DNA of 64,000 nucleotides, from contig JAHCHW010000010.1 in the NCBI GenBank assembly GCA_026129525.1, forward strand, positions 1 to 64,000, in the 5' to 3' direction. The notes under the pieces were generated by a model. That model did no database searches. It saw nothing but the letters and a program-made list of their open reading frames with translations, and was not told the DNA's origin. The DNA comes from Chitinophagales bacterium. GTDB taxonomy: Bacteria; Bacteroidota; Bacteroidia; Chitinophagales; LD1. The translations under genes and the position numbers were made by a program. Below are positions 1 to 6,465 of this stretch, one piece after another; the stretch's first letter is position 1; every line of letters begins with the position of its first letter.

Positions 1-563
1 AGAAATACATTCTGAAAGCAAATCACAACGATAATTGACTTTACTACATACTGCGTTGGTTGTGTAACAAAGAACGAGAAATACATTCTGAAAGCAAATC
101 ACAACTAGCTCCGCCACTAAAAAGCGACTCGCGCTGTTGTGTAACAAAGAACGAGAAATACATTCTGAAAGCAAATCACAACTTCTGCTGCATCCGGTTT
201 GTTGTCGCTAACGTTGTGTAACAAAGAACGAGAAATACATTCTGAAAGCAAATCACAACTATTTTTTACTGCGTATACTATTGAATCAGGTTGTGTAACA
301 AAGAACGAGAAATACATTCTGAAAGCAAATCACAACACATCGCTAATAGCAGAGAAGGGCTGTGGCGTTGTGTAACAAAGAACGAGAAATACATTCTGAA
401 AGCAAATCACAACCTCAATACACACATGCCTGTCTTGTAAATTGTTGTGTAACAAAGAACGAGAAATACATTCTGAAAGCAAATCACAACTCTGCCAATC
501 CATTTAATTCAGCTTGTTTGTTGTGTAACAAAGAACGAGAAATACATTCTGAAAGCAAATCAT
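1..563 (-). CRISPR. CRISPR array, type II-C-like, seven spacers, continues off the left edge
   Basis: A 47-bp repeat recurs at 59-105, 136-182, 213-259, 290-336, 367-413 and 444-490. A truncated copy lies at 1-29, and the last copy starts at 520 and loses its terminal CAAC at about 563. Spacers of 29-30 bp lie at 30-58, 106-135, 183-212, 260-289, 337-366, 414-443 and 491-519, all different. Repeat ends are inverted (GTTGTG/CACAAC). Read on the minus strand the repeat starts GTTGTGATTTGCTTTCA, which resembles long type II-C repeats of Bacteroidota (recalled, not searched). The minus strand also carries a promoter-like TTTG-N19-GTTCTTTG inside each repeat, so crRNA is inferred to be transcribed leftward. 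No cas gene lies in the window; cas9/cas1/cas2 would have to be to the left or elsewhere. The damaged repeats on the right suggest that side is the old, leader-distal end. Confidence 0.95.
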
Positions 564-961
564 CCCGAAAGCATTCGGGATGTAACAAAGAACGAGAAAT
601 ACATTTTACTCGTTAGCAATTGATTAGCTACGGAACTCGTGAATCAAAAACCTGCTGCAATTTACGGGTAGGTTTTTGATTTGAAAGCAAATCATCCCGA
701 AAGCATTCGGGATGTAACAAAGAACGAGAAATACATTTTACTCGTTAGCAATTGATTAGCTATGGAACTCGTGAATCAAAAACCTGCTGCAATTTACGGG
801 TAGGTTTTTGATTTGAAAGCAAATCATCCCGAAAGCATTCGGGATGTAACAAAGAACGAGAAATACATTTTACTCGTTAGCAATTGATTAGCTATGGAAC
901 TCGTGAATCAAAAACCTACTGCAATTTAGAGGTAGGTTTTGATTTGAAAGCAAATCACAAC
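562..961. repeat. Three tandem 132-bp units of CRISPR repeats split by hairpin inserts
   Basis: Units start at 562, 694 and 826 (132, 132 and 131 bp). Each has a palindrome (ATCCCGAAAGCATTCGGGAT), the left half of the CRISPR repeat (GTAACAAAGAACGAGAAATAC...), an insert of about 76 bp, and the right half of the repeat (TGAAAGCAAATC). The insert contains an AT-rich hairpin with arms AATCAAAAACCT and AGGTTTTTGATT that could act as a bidirectional terminator. The palindrome sits exactly where the CAAC-spacer-GTTG segment should be. Units 1 and 2 differ at one base (CTACGG versus CTATGG). Unit 3 has several substitutions and one T deletion, and ends in an intact CACAAC at 961. They are best explained as degenerate terminal CRISPR repeats invaded by palindromic elements and then duplicated. 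Confidence 0.85.
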
Positions 962-1011
962 TTCTGTGCCGTGTTAGCCACTTTAACCGGCAACTGGCGA
1001 ATGCTTTTTTT
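945..1011 (+). ncRNA. Possible tracrRNA-like segment after the last CRISPR repeat half
   Basis: Bases 945-961 (TGAAAGCAAATCACAAC) are perfectly complementary to the 5' end of the inferred crRNA repeat, so the plus strand here could act as an anti-repeat. The following tail has a stem GCCG(U)GUUA / UAACCGGC with one bulged base and a seven-base loop (about 969-992), then GGCGAAUGC and seven T residues at 1005-1011, as in a terminated tracrRNA. The perfect pairing can equally mean this is just the last repeat half, and no clear promoter is seen. The gene is often near cas9, which is outside this window. The call is tentative. Confidence 0.3.
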
Positions 1012-1082
1012 AGTTTCATTCATCAATTTTGCGGGGGGGGGGTAAGTCCTATGTGTTTAATGGGCATTGCAACCGTTCAATT
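1012..1082. other. Short intergenic stretch with a G10 homopolymer
   Basis: No ORF or structured element is visible between the T-run at 1011 and the small-RNA promoter region. It contains ten consecutive G residues at 1033-1042. Such a tract is prone to slippage, but no gene starts nearby whose expression it could switch. It may also be a sequencing problem. Confidence 0.5.
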
Positions 1083-1163
1083 TAGTTTTCGTATATTTGC
1101 AACGTGGGGTCGAGCTAACCGCTTGGCACCACGCTGAAGCTGGGTTACAAGCCCAGCTTTTTT
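1083..1163 (+). ncRNA. Candidate small structured RNA A with promoter box and terminator
   Basis: TATATTTG at 1092-1099 matches the Bacteroidota -7 box TAnnTTTG exactly, which predicts a transcription start near 1103-1107. Downstream, CGTGG (1103-1107) pairs with CCACG (1129-1133) around an inner hairpin CGAGC/GCTTG (1111-1125). An intrinsic terminator follows: AAGCTGGG, a seven-base loop, CCCAGCTT and a T tract ending at 1163. The product would be about 55-60 nt. No ORF is present. A second locus at 1913-1992 shares the upstream bases (TTTAGTTT, then ATATTT) and the architecture of hairpin plus terminator. I do not recognise an Rfam family. Confidence 0.5.
1137..1163 (+). terminator. Intrinsic terminator of small RNA A
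   Basis: The arms AAGCTGGG (1137-1144) and CCCAGCTT (1152-1159) form a perfect 8-bp stem with a seven-base loop and a run of T to 1163. Confidence 0.8.
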
Positions 1164-1258
1164 CTTGTATATACCCTACGCATTTTTCCACTTATTACTT
1201 CCACCGTTTGCAGGTGGGGGTAATCTTTTTCCATTTTTAAACGGCAATCATTTTTTAA

Positions 1259-1791
1259 CTACGTCCAGCTTTGCACTTTTGGTAAAGAAATAATAGCATG
1301 CTCACATTGGTTGGCGGCACTACTAATATTATTTTTGAAAGTGTTTTTACCGCTGCCTATTGCCGTTTTTAAATCGGCATAATCAACACCGTTTAAACGA
1401 TAGTCGGTTTTTTTTGGAAAATACTTTTTATCGCCCGCAAACACTTTGCGGTAAAAAAGTTCTAACTCTTCGGTTAGCAGTTCAGGCATTAGTTCTACTA
1501 CATTGCCCTGTGCAGTTTTGCCATTGCTTCGGCTAATACAGCTTTGTAATCTGTTGCTTTTACATCGGTAAGCCGGTGGAGCAATACTTTACCCCGCTTA
1601 CCCGGCACATTTAACGGTATAAATTGTTTAGCTCTGTCGAGCAAAAGCACGCTTAATCTTTCAGCTTTAAAATTTTGAATTTCGCCCGAAGCGGTTAGCA
1701 CCTGCTTTAATATGGGTGCCGGAATAGAAGTAAAGTAATTGTGCCTCCGGTCAAATACTTCTTGGTTAATGCCCACGTTATTGCGAAACAT
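1259..1791 (-). pseudogene. Frameshifted fragment of a BECR-type nuclease-like protein
   Basis: Two minus-strand ORFs (1791-1498 and 1489-1259) lie in different frames but read as one protein if a single-base indel near 1525-1535 is repaired. The second frame is open upstream of its ATG and reads ...NGKTAQGNVVELMPELLTEE, continuing naturally from VLAEA in the first. The C-terminal part (VELMPEL, then VDYADLKTAIG, then ANQCEHAIISLP) resembles phage/CdiA-type BECR nuclease domains, in which an acidic residue and a lysine form the catalytic strand and an A-x-Q-x-x-H-x-hydrophobic helix follows. The N-terminus (FDRRHNYFTSIP) is not recognised. Its ATG abuts a broken CRISPR repeat at 1794, so the gene is probably also truncated at the 5' end. 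The family assignment is an inference from motif shape, not a search. Confidence 0.5.
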
Positions 1792-1793
1792 GG

Positions 1794-1911
1794 GTTATGT
1801 AACAAAGAACGAGAAATACCTGCCTGTCTTGGGCAGGCATTCTGAAACCGCTTGCGGTTCACGAATTCCTTAAAAAAAATCAAACAGACCGTGAGTAAAG
1901 CAAATCATAAC
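1794..1911. repeat. Solitary CRISPR repeat split by two inserts
   Basis: The segment starts GTTATGTAACAAAGAACGAG and ends AAAGCAAATCATAAC, the two ends of the CRISPR repeat at 59-490 with small changes. The middle has a palindrome (CTGCCTGTCTTGGGCAG) after GAGAAATAC, then the repeat core CATTCTGAAA, then about 49 bp starting CCGCTTGCGG, before the repeat resumes. This is a different pair of inserts from those at 562-961. It indicates that copies of this repeat sequence outside the active array have also been invaded. Confidence 0.75.
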
Positions 1912-1912
1912 T

Positions 1913-1992
1913 ATTTAGTTTGTGCATATTTACAGCAGGTGCCTGCGTAGCACCGAGCCAACCGCCCCGGATTATTTCGGGGCGGATTTTTT
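1913..1992 (+). ncRNA. Candidate small structured RNA B, paralogue of small RNA A
   Basis: The segment starts TTTAGTTTGTGCATATTTACAG, aligning with TTTAGTTTTCGTATATTTGCAA of locus A. It contains a hairpin GGTGC/GCACC (1938-1954) and a strong terminator, CCGCCCCG (1962-1969) with CGGGGCGG (1978-1985) and six T. The putative -7 box (CATATTTA) is weaker than in A. Immediately upstream is the split CRISPR repeat end AAAGCAAATCATAAC. If transcription started further upstream, the RNA would be anti-repeat + hairpin + terminator, the shape of a tracrRNA. No ORF explains the conservation. Confidence 0.45.
1962..1992 (+). terminator. Intrinsic terminator of small RNA B
   Basis: A perfect 8-bp G+C-only stem (CCGCCCCG/CGGGGCGG) with an eight-base loop is followed by A and six T. 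Confidence 0.85.
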
Positions 1993-2772
1993 CCCCATGG
2001 TTAGTATTGTCACCAATCACCATTGCAGCGCGAAACTGCTTCCCCTTCCACCTTTACCCGTTTGGGCAGCTCATTGCCTACTGCCTGCTCGCTTTTCTCA
2101 ATGTTCTTAATGCCCTTAGTGGTAAAACAAACAACCCGTGCTCACCCACAGGTTGTTTCAAACTCATTACTCATCACTCATTTTCTCTTGCCTACTACTG
2201 CTGCTTACTGCCTACTGACTACCCACTCTCACAAGGTTCTCCCCTCGCCTTTAGGAGAAAAAAGATGCCGACAGGCAGAGGGGTGAGGCTCCCGAGCCTG
2301 TTTGCGCCAATACTTTTCCAACTTGCGCCAGCCCAAATCCCGTTCGCGCCAATACCTTTTTTGCTTTCGTCAAGCCCTTTCCCTTAATGTGCTTAATGTT
2401 CTCAGTGGTAAGCAAATCCTTTTCATGGGTTAAACTTCCGAACCTGTTAAACACCTTAACAAAAAAATGACATAAAAATGACAATTGACTTTATACTAAA
2501 GTAAGGTTGCTGGCGTCATATACGGTAAATAAGCAATACTGCATGCAGCAACTCCACTTTAAAAAAGGAGGGACCATGAAACAGCCTCAGATGTAAATTC
2601 CCTTTGGCACCCAATGCGGCAGCAAAGGGACGGGATGCCCCACCGCGAGCGGGTGATATTTTTTTAAGAAACAATTTTATTGAACAAGGTGACCACATCC
2701 GGTTTTCGACCACCTTCTCCCTGACTGGAGAAGGGCGAGTATGCGGGATGATACACCACAACATTAAACATT
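1993..2772. repeat. Gene-free stretch with degenerate heptamer repeats
   Basis: About 780 bp with no convincing gene. It holds three ACTCATT-type heptamers at 2162-2182, then period-7 CCTACTG-like units to about 2220. There are two related copies of a motif AATGT(T/G)CTTAATG...AGTGGTAA near 2100-2125 and 2388-2412, and two CGCCAATAC-containing copies near 2305-2360. A hairpin AAACAACC/GGTTGTTT lies at 2129-2158. Short ORFs here (for example 2484-2251 and 2764-2516 on the minus strand) are low-complexity translations of these repeats and are not called. Such heptamer arrays are familiar intergenic filler in Bacteroidota; their function is unknown. Confidence 0.6.
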
Positions 2773-3708
2773 ATGAATAGCAAGTATAATTGCGCTCAGC
2801 CCGAGCTATACAGCGGGGCGCGCATGGTTATAAGAGCGGCAGTGCGCGAACTGCCCGACTTTACGGCTATAAAGCCTAAATACGACAGCATGTTTTTCAC
2901 AAACCTGGAAGCCGAAGTAGCGGCTGCCGAAGTACTGCCCGATGAGCAATACCGCAACAGCATTGTAGAAGCCATGCGGAACAACACCATTGCACAGGCA
3001 AAACTTTGCCTCAACATCTGGCAGCAGTTGAAAAGCTACATTGAGGATACGCCCCAGTTTAAAGGCGTGCAACTAAAGCCCGCCCTTGAAGCTGCCGGCT
3101 CCACAGTTTACCTTGAAGCCTCCGGCATGGACTGGGAAAGTGTAAACGTGCTGATGGTAAACGGCAAACAGTTTATTACCGATTACAACACTGTGTTAAC
3201 CGCAGGCGGCAACATGCTCCCCACCTTTGTTGCCGATTGGGATGCCGCCCACCTTGCTTTTACTACTACCTGGCAGCAGTTTAAAGACAGGGAGGACACC
3301 AATGTAATTGCCGCAGAAAATAAACTGAATGCCAACAACACACTGTATGAAAAAATCATACAAATCTGTAAAGACGGGCAACGGATTTTTCGCCACACCG
3401 AAGCCCACCGCCAGCAGTTTGTATGGGACAGTGTGCTGTATGCCGTACGCGGAGCAGGCATAGCCGGTTTGCGCGGCACTATTACCAATGCCGCCACAGG
3501 GCTGCCCATAGCCGGAGCACAGGTGCTTGTAATTGAAACAGGCGACACCGGCATTACAGGCGAAGACGGTAAATACTCGATTACCGGAGTGCCTGCGGGC
3601 AATTACAACGTAAAGGCAAGCGCCACGGGGTATAACCCGGTAGAAGAACCTTTCGAGGTACTTACCGGCACCATCAGCGCGCTCAATTTTGCGTTGCCGC
3701 CTTCGTAG
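2773..3708 (+). CDS. Protein of unknown function with C-terminal carboxypeptidase-regulatory-like domain
   Basis: 311 aa. It has no signal peptide and no membrane segment. Residues 1-225 are mostly helical with no family I recognise. Residues about 230-311 form a beta-sandwich of the carboxypeptidase-regulatory-like type (GLRGTITNAATGLPIAGAQV, then GEDGKYSITGVPAGNYNVKA), usually a carbohydrate-binding or structural module on secreted proteins. The absence of a secretion signal is odd for that module. An intrinsic terminator follows at 3733. The next gene downstream is another small beta-domain protein in the same direction, but the terminator suggests separate transcripts. The ATG at 2773 is the first in frame. 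Confidence 0.8.
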   Translation: MNSKYNCAQPELYSGARMVIRAAVRELPDFTAIKPKYDSMFFTNLEAEVAAAEVLPDEQYRNSIVEAMRNNTIAQAKLCLNIWQQLKSYIEDTPQFKGVQLKPALEAAGSTVYLEASGMDWESVNVLMVNGKQFITDYNTVLTAGGNMLPTFVADWDAAHLAFTTTWQQFKDREDTNVIAAENKLNANNTLYEKIIQICKDGQRIFRHTEAHRQQFVWDSVLYAVRGAGIAGLRGTITNAATGLPIAGAQVLVIETGDTGITGEDGKYSITGVPAGNYNVKASATGYNPVEEPFEVLTGTISALNFALPPS

Positions 3709-3732
3709 TGCAGCAGTTTGGTTACAGCAAAG

Positions 3733-3761
3733 CGGAGCCGCAAGGCTCCGTTTTGTTTTTG
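3733..3761 (+). terminator. Intrinsic terminator with GCAA tetraloop
   Basis: Perfect 7-bp stem CGGAGCC/GGCTCCG closed by a GCAA (GNRA) loop, followed by TTTTGTTTTT. It lies 25 bp after the stop of the gene at 2773-3708. Confidence 0.9.
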
Positions 3762-3863
3762 TATGTATTCCTTCCGGTGGTTGCGTGCCCGCACCAACCA
3801 CCATTTTTTATACGTTTCATTTCATTCACAAAAAATTGCTTCTTCGCAAACACAATCGGCATT

Positions 3864-4259
3864 ATGGATAAAAAACTTTTTGAAGCCCTCAGCAACTGGA
3901 ACCCCGAAACACAGTTAACCGTTAAAGTGCGTTTTGTAAAACGCGGAACCGATGCCGCGCTCACCGGGCAGCAATATACCGTGCGCCTGTATGATAAAGA
4001 TGTTTTTACCGATGACGACTACCTCGGGCAGGCGCGGCTTAACGAACATGGCGAAGCGCATATTCATTTCTACCCTGCCGATATACGCAAAACCGATTTA
4101 GGCTTAGAGCAATATCCCGACTTATACATTCTGCTGTTTAAAGGCGATACCGTACATTTTCAAAGCAAAGTGTGGGACGATGTAGATTTCGCAAAAGAAG
4201 GAACCCTTACTTTAAACGAAGGCGAAGTGGTGGACTTCGGAACTTTTTTAGTGGATTAG
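3864..4259 (+). CDS. Small C2/transthyretin-like beta-sandwich protein, function unknown
   Basis: 131 aa from the ATG at 3864 (MDKKLFEALSNW). Longer in-frame starts upstream run through the terminator and read as low-quality sequence. The body alternates beta-strand-like segments (LTVKVRFVKR, QYTVRLYDKDVF, DLYILLFKGD) with acidic turns (TDDDYLG, DDVDF), as in C2 or transthyretin-like sandwiches. There is no signal peptide, so the protein is probably cytoplasmic. The last 12 bp overlap the 3' end of folA on the opposite strand. The fold is inferred from sequence pattern only; no function can be given. Confidence 0.75.
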   Translation: MDKKLFEALSNWNPETQLTVKVRFVKRGTDAALTGQQYTVRLYDKDVFTDDDYLGQARLNEHGEAHIHFYPADIRKTDLGLEQYPDLYILLFKGDTVHFQSKVWDDVDFAKEGTLTLNEGEVVDFGTFLVD

Positions 4260-4766
4260 CTCGCGCTTGCGCTCCAGCACAATAAACTCGAAATCGTAGG
4301 CGTGTTTTTCATCGGCAAAATGCCTTTCGCGAAAAACCGGCTGCCAACGGAACTTGGTAACCTCCGGGAAAAACGTATCGGCATCGTTAAACACATGGTG
4401 CACTTTAGTAAGGTAAATTTTATCAGCCGCACCAAACACTTCGCGGTAAATTTCTCCGCCTCCAATAAACATCAATTCGGTTTCTTCGTTGGCTTCGGCA
4501 AACTTGATGGCTTCTTGTACCGATGATACTACCCTGCAACCCGGAGCCGCATACTCTTTTTGCCGCGTAACCACCACATTTACCCTGCCGGGCAGCGGGC
4601 GAAATTTGGGGGGAATACTCTCGTAAGTTTTTCGCCCCATTACTACATGATGCCCCATGGTAACCGCTTTAAAATACTGCATGTCCTTAGGCAGCCGCCA
4701 CAGCAAATCTCCTCCCCTGCCTATGGCATCGTTATCCGAAACTGCTACCACAATTGAAAGCTTCAT
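4248..4766 (-). CDS. folA: Dihydrofolate reductase
   Basis: 172 aa, normal DHFR length. It reduces dihydrofolate to tetrahydrofolate with NADPH in the cytoplasm. Visible signatures are the N-terminal strand MKLSIVVAVSDNDAIGR, substrate-loop GDLLWRLPKDMQYFK (residues about 19-33, with the invariant W and D), NADPH-binding GRKTYESIP near 44, and GGGEIYREV near 101. It is the last of a minus-strand series, 13 bp after the barrel gene at 4780-6447, and could be cotranscribed with it. The stop overlaps the convergent gene at 3864-4259 by 12 bp. folP lies about 30 kb away. Confidence 0.96.
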   Translation of the reverse strand: MKLSIVVAVSDNDAIGRGGDLLWRLPKDMQYFKAVTMGHHVVMGRKTYESIPPKFRPLPGRVNVVVTRQKEYAAPGCRVVSSVQEAIKFAEANEETELMFIGGGEIYREVFGAADKIYLTKVHHVFNDADTFFPEVTKFRWQPVFRERHFADEKHAYDFEFIVLERKRELIH

Positions 4767-4779
4767 GCCTCAAAGAAAA

Positions 4780-6447
4780 TCAAAAACTGTAAGTGTAACT
4801 CAGGTCGCCACGGTATTCGCTGGTGCTGCCAATGGCGTAATAATTTTTGGTGATGTTGTTGCTGAACTTAAGGCTGTGATGGGAATTAATCTGGTACCCC
4901 ACCGAAAGGGTGTTGTTGATGGTTTTATTGCTCCACACTTTGTTTTGCCTGCCTGCCGTAAACGTAATACCTGCCGAAGTAGAAATTTTTCCGTTCCAGA
5001 AACTTTTATTGGCAAATATGGAAGGACTTATGTTCAGCAACTCGAACGTAGGCGTTTTCGAATAAAGAATGTTGAACGATGGCGACAGGGTAAGAAATAT
5101 TTTTTGCAGCACTGCCGTATAGCCTATGTTGGTGTTTACGGTGTTGTTGCGGGTAAACTGCGCCATGTAATTGTTTAAATCATCTAAGCGCTGGTAGGTA
5201 ACCGATACAAAAATATTCTGCATCAGCTTTTCGCTCATAATAAGGTAATGAGGTGTAAGGGCAATCATGTTTTGTATCTGCATCAGTTTGGTAGAATCGT
5301 TCAAGGCTTTTAAACCCCGCTGCTGAAACACCGAAAAGTTGGTATAAGAAATTGCCATCCCGAAATTCTGATTAAGGTTAAGCGCCACCGTTGAGTTAAA
5401 ATTGATGCGGTTGGTTTTAACAGCTTTGCGTTTGTTCAAATCATCGCGCTGAAACGATTCATTAAAACTGAGCACCACTTTATTCTGCTTTAAATTAAAA
5501 CTCTGCACCAGCATATATTTTTCCTGGTCGTTGAGAATATAATCTAAGCCCATGCTTACATATTCGGGCTGCACGCGGTTATAGTCTGCCCCTAAGGTCA
5601 TTTTCTCGTTACGGAAAGTGATGTTGGTATGTGCCGTCCATGCGTAACTGGTAGATAAGCGCGGAGGAATAACCAATTTCAAAAACTTGGTACCGGTGCC
5701 GGTGCCAATGTCCAATTGCTGTGAATTAAGGTCGCGGGTAATAGCACTAACAGCGCCATCCAAATCCCAGGTAACTTTTTGCTTAGCAAACGACTGGTGG
5801 CTGATAATACCGAACACTGCATTTTCCTGTGCCGGAAAGTTGAGGTAGTCTTTCACCTGCGGAATGGAGTTCTGCACATCTTTCGCTTTCAGGAAAATAA
5901 AATCGAAAAAGTTTTTCTCGTTACCTACACCAATTTTAAAGGCAAAGCCTCTGCGCTTGTATTGCGGGCTAACGCTGAATTTGGTGGTGTCTTCCTTTAC
6001 GGCAGGATTGAACCTTCCGTACATAGCACCAAAGCGAAACAAGCTCGGGTTGATTTCAATGCCACAGCCCAGAAAAGTTTTGCCGTTGAGCGTGGTGGGG
6101 CTCCATGTCATATTCGTCCAACCGCCATACAGTTTTATCCATTTCCAATAAGGGTTAATGCCAAACTGAGCAAACGGATTTTTAAAATGTTGCGAGCCTT
6201 CGGTAAGTGTAAAGTTGATGGGTATTTGAATACCATACAACGACATAACAGGTGCTGCATTTATGAAATAGGAATAAGGTTTACGCGTGTTGCCAAATGC
6301 TGCCGAAGAAACATAATACCCCACTCCCGCACTTACACTGCCGTGAATTTCGAAGGGCTTTTGCTTAGGCAACTCCTCCAAATCCTGTGCAGCAGCAGAA
6401 GCAACCAAAAGAATAAAAAGTAAGAATGGTGCGTAGCGTGATTTCAA
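4780..6447 (-). CDS. Outer-membrane beta-barrel protein of the TANFOR-like operon
   Basis: 555 aa with signal peptide (KSRYAPFLLFILLVASAAAQ). The mature part is rich in alternating polar/aromatic strands, and the final residues (YRGDLSYTYSF) end in an aromatic, as in barrel proteins folded by the BAM machinery. The start is a TTG at 6447: an in-frame TAA lies seven codons upstream and there is no ATG before the signal sequence. It begins 18 bp after the fibronectin-III gene and follows the giant surface protein, so a three-protein surface assembly with this protein as the membrane anchor or exporter is a reasonable inference. No named family is recognised. Confidence 0.85.
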   Translation of the reverse strand: MKSRYAPFLLFILLVASAAAQDLEELPKQKPFEIHGSVSAGVGYYVSSAAFGNTRKPYSYFINAAPVMSLYGIQIPINFTLTEGSQHFKNPFAQFGINPYWKWIKLYGGWTNMTWSPTTLNGKTFLGCGIEINPSLFRFGAMYGRFNPAVKEDTTKFSVSPQYKRRGFAFKIGVGNEKNFFDFIFLKAKDVQNSIPQVKDYLNFPAQENAVFGIISHQSFAKQKVTWDLDGAVSAITRDLNSQQLDIGTGTGTKFLKLVIPPRLSTSYAWTAHTNITFRNEKMTLGADYNRVQPEYVSMGLDYILNDQEKYMLVQSFNLKQNKVVLSFNESFQRDDLNKRKAVKTNRINFNSTVALNLNQNFGMAISYTNFSVFQQRGLKALNDSTKLMQIQNMIALTPHYLIMSEKLMQNIFVSVTYQRLDDLNNYMAQFTRNNTVNTNIGYTAVLQKIFLTLSPSFNILYSKTPTFELLNISPSIFANKSFWNGKISTSAGITFTAGRQNKVWSNKTINNTLSVGYQINSHHSLKFSNNITKNYYAIGSTSEYRGDLSYTYSF

Positions 6448-6465
6448 GCGAAGTATGTTGGCGTA

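Noticed and set aside
362..616. 84-aa plus-strand ORF across the CRISPR array
   Set aside because: It is a translation of three repeats and spacers (NKEREIHSESKS recurs), not a gene.
1033..1042. G10 tract as a phase-variation switch (also G8 at 45378-45385)
   Set aside because: Neither tract lies in a coding region or between promoter and start of a visible gene. Assembly or sequencing error is possible.
1920..2387. 155-aa plus-strand ORF after small RNA B
   Set aside because: It runs through a terminator hairpin and heptamer repeats, has low-complexity sequence and no recognisable domain.
2251..2764. Two minus-strand ORFs of 77 and 82 aa in the repeat region
   Set aside because: They translate dispersed intergenic repeats; repetitive composition and no start context.
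1..2772. Search for cas9, cas1 or cas2 near the array
   Set aside because: No ORF in this stretch encodes RuvC, HNH or Cas1 motifs. The cas genes, if present, are outside the window.
3183..3804. Minus-strand ORFs of 139 and 202 aa opposite the gene at 2773
   Set aside because: Shadows of the plus-strand gene; no domain and no regulatory sequence.
5779..6423. 214-aa plus-strand ORF antisense to the barrel gene
   Set aside because: Basic, low-quality translation of the complementary strand of a real gene with a clear signal peptide.
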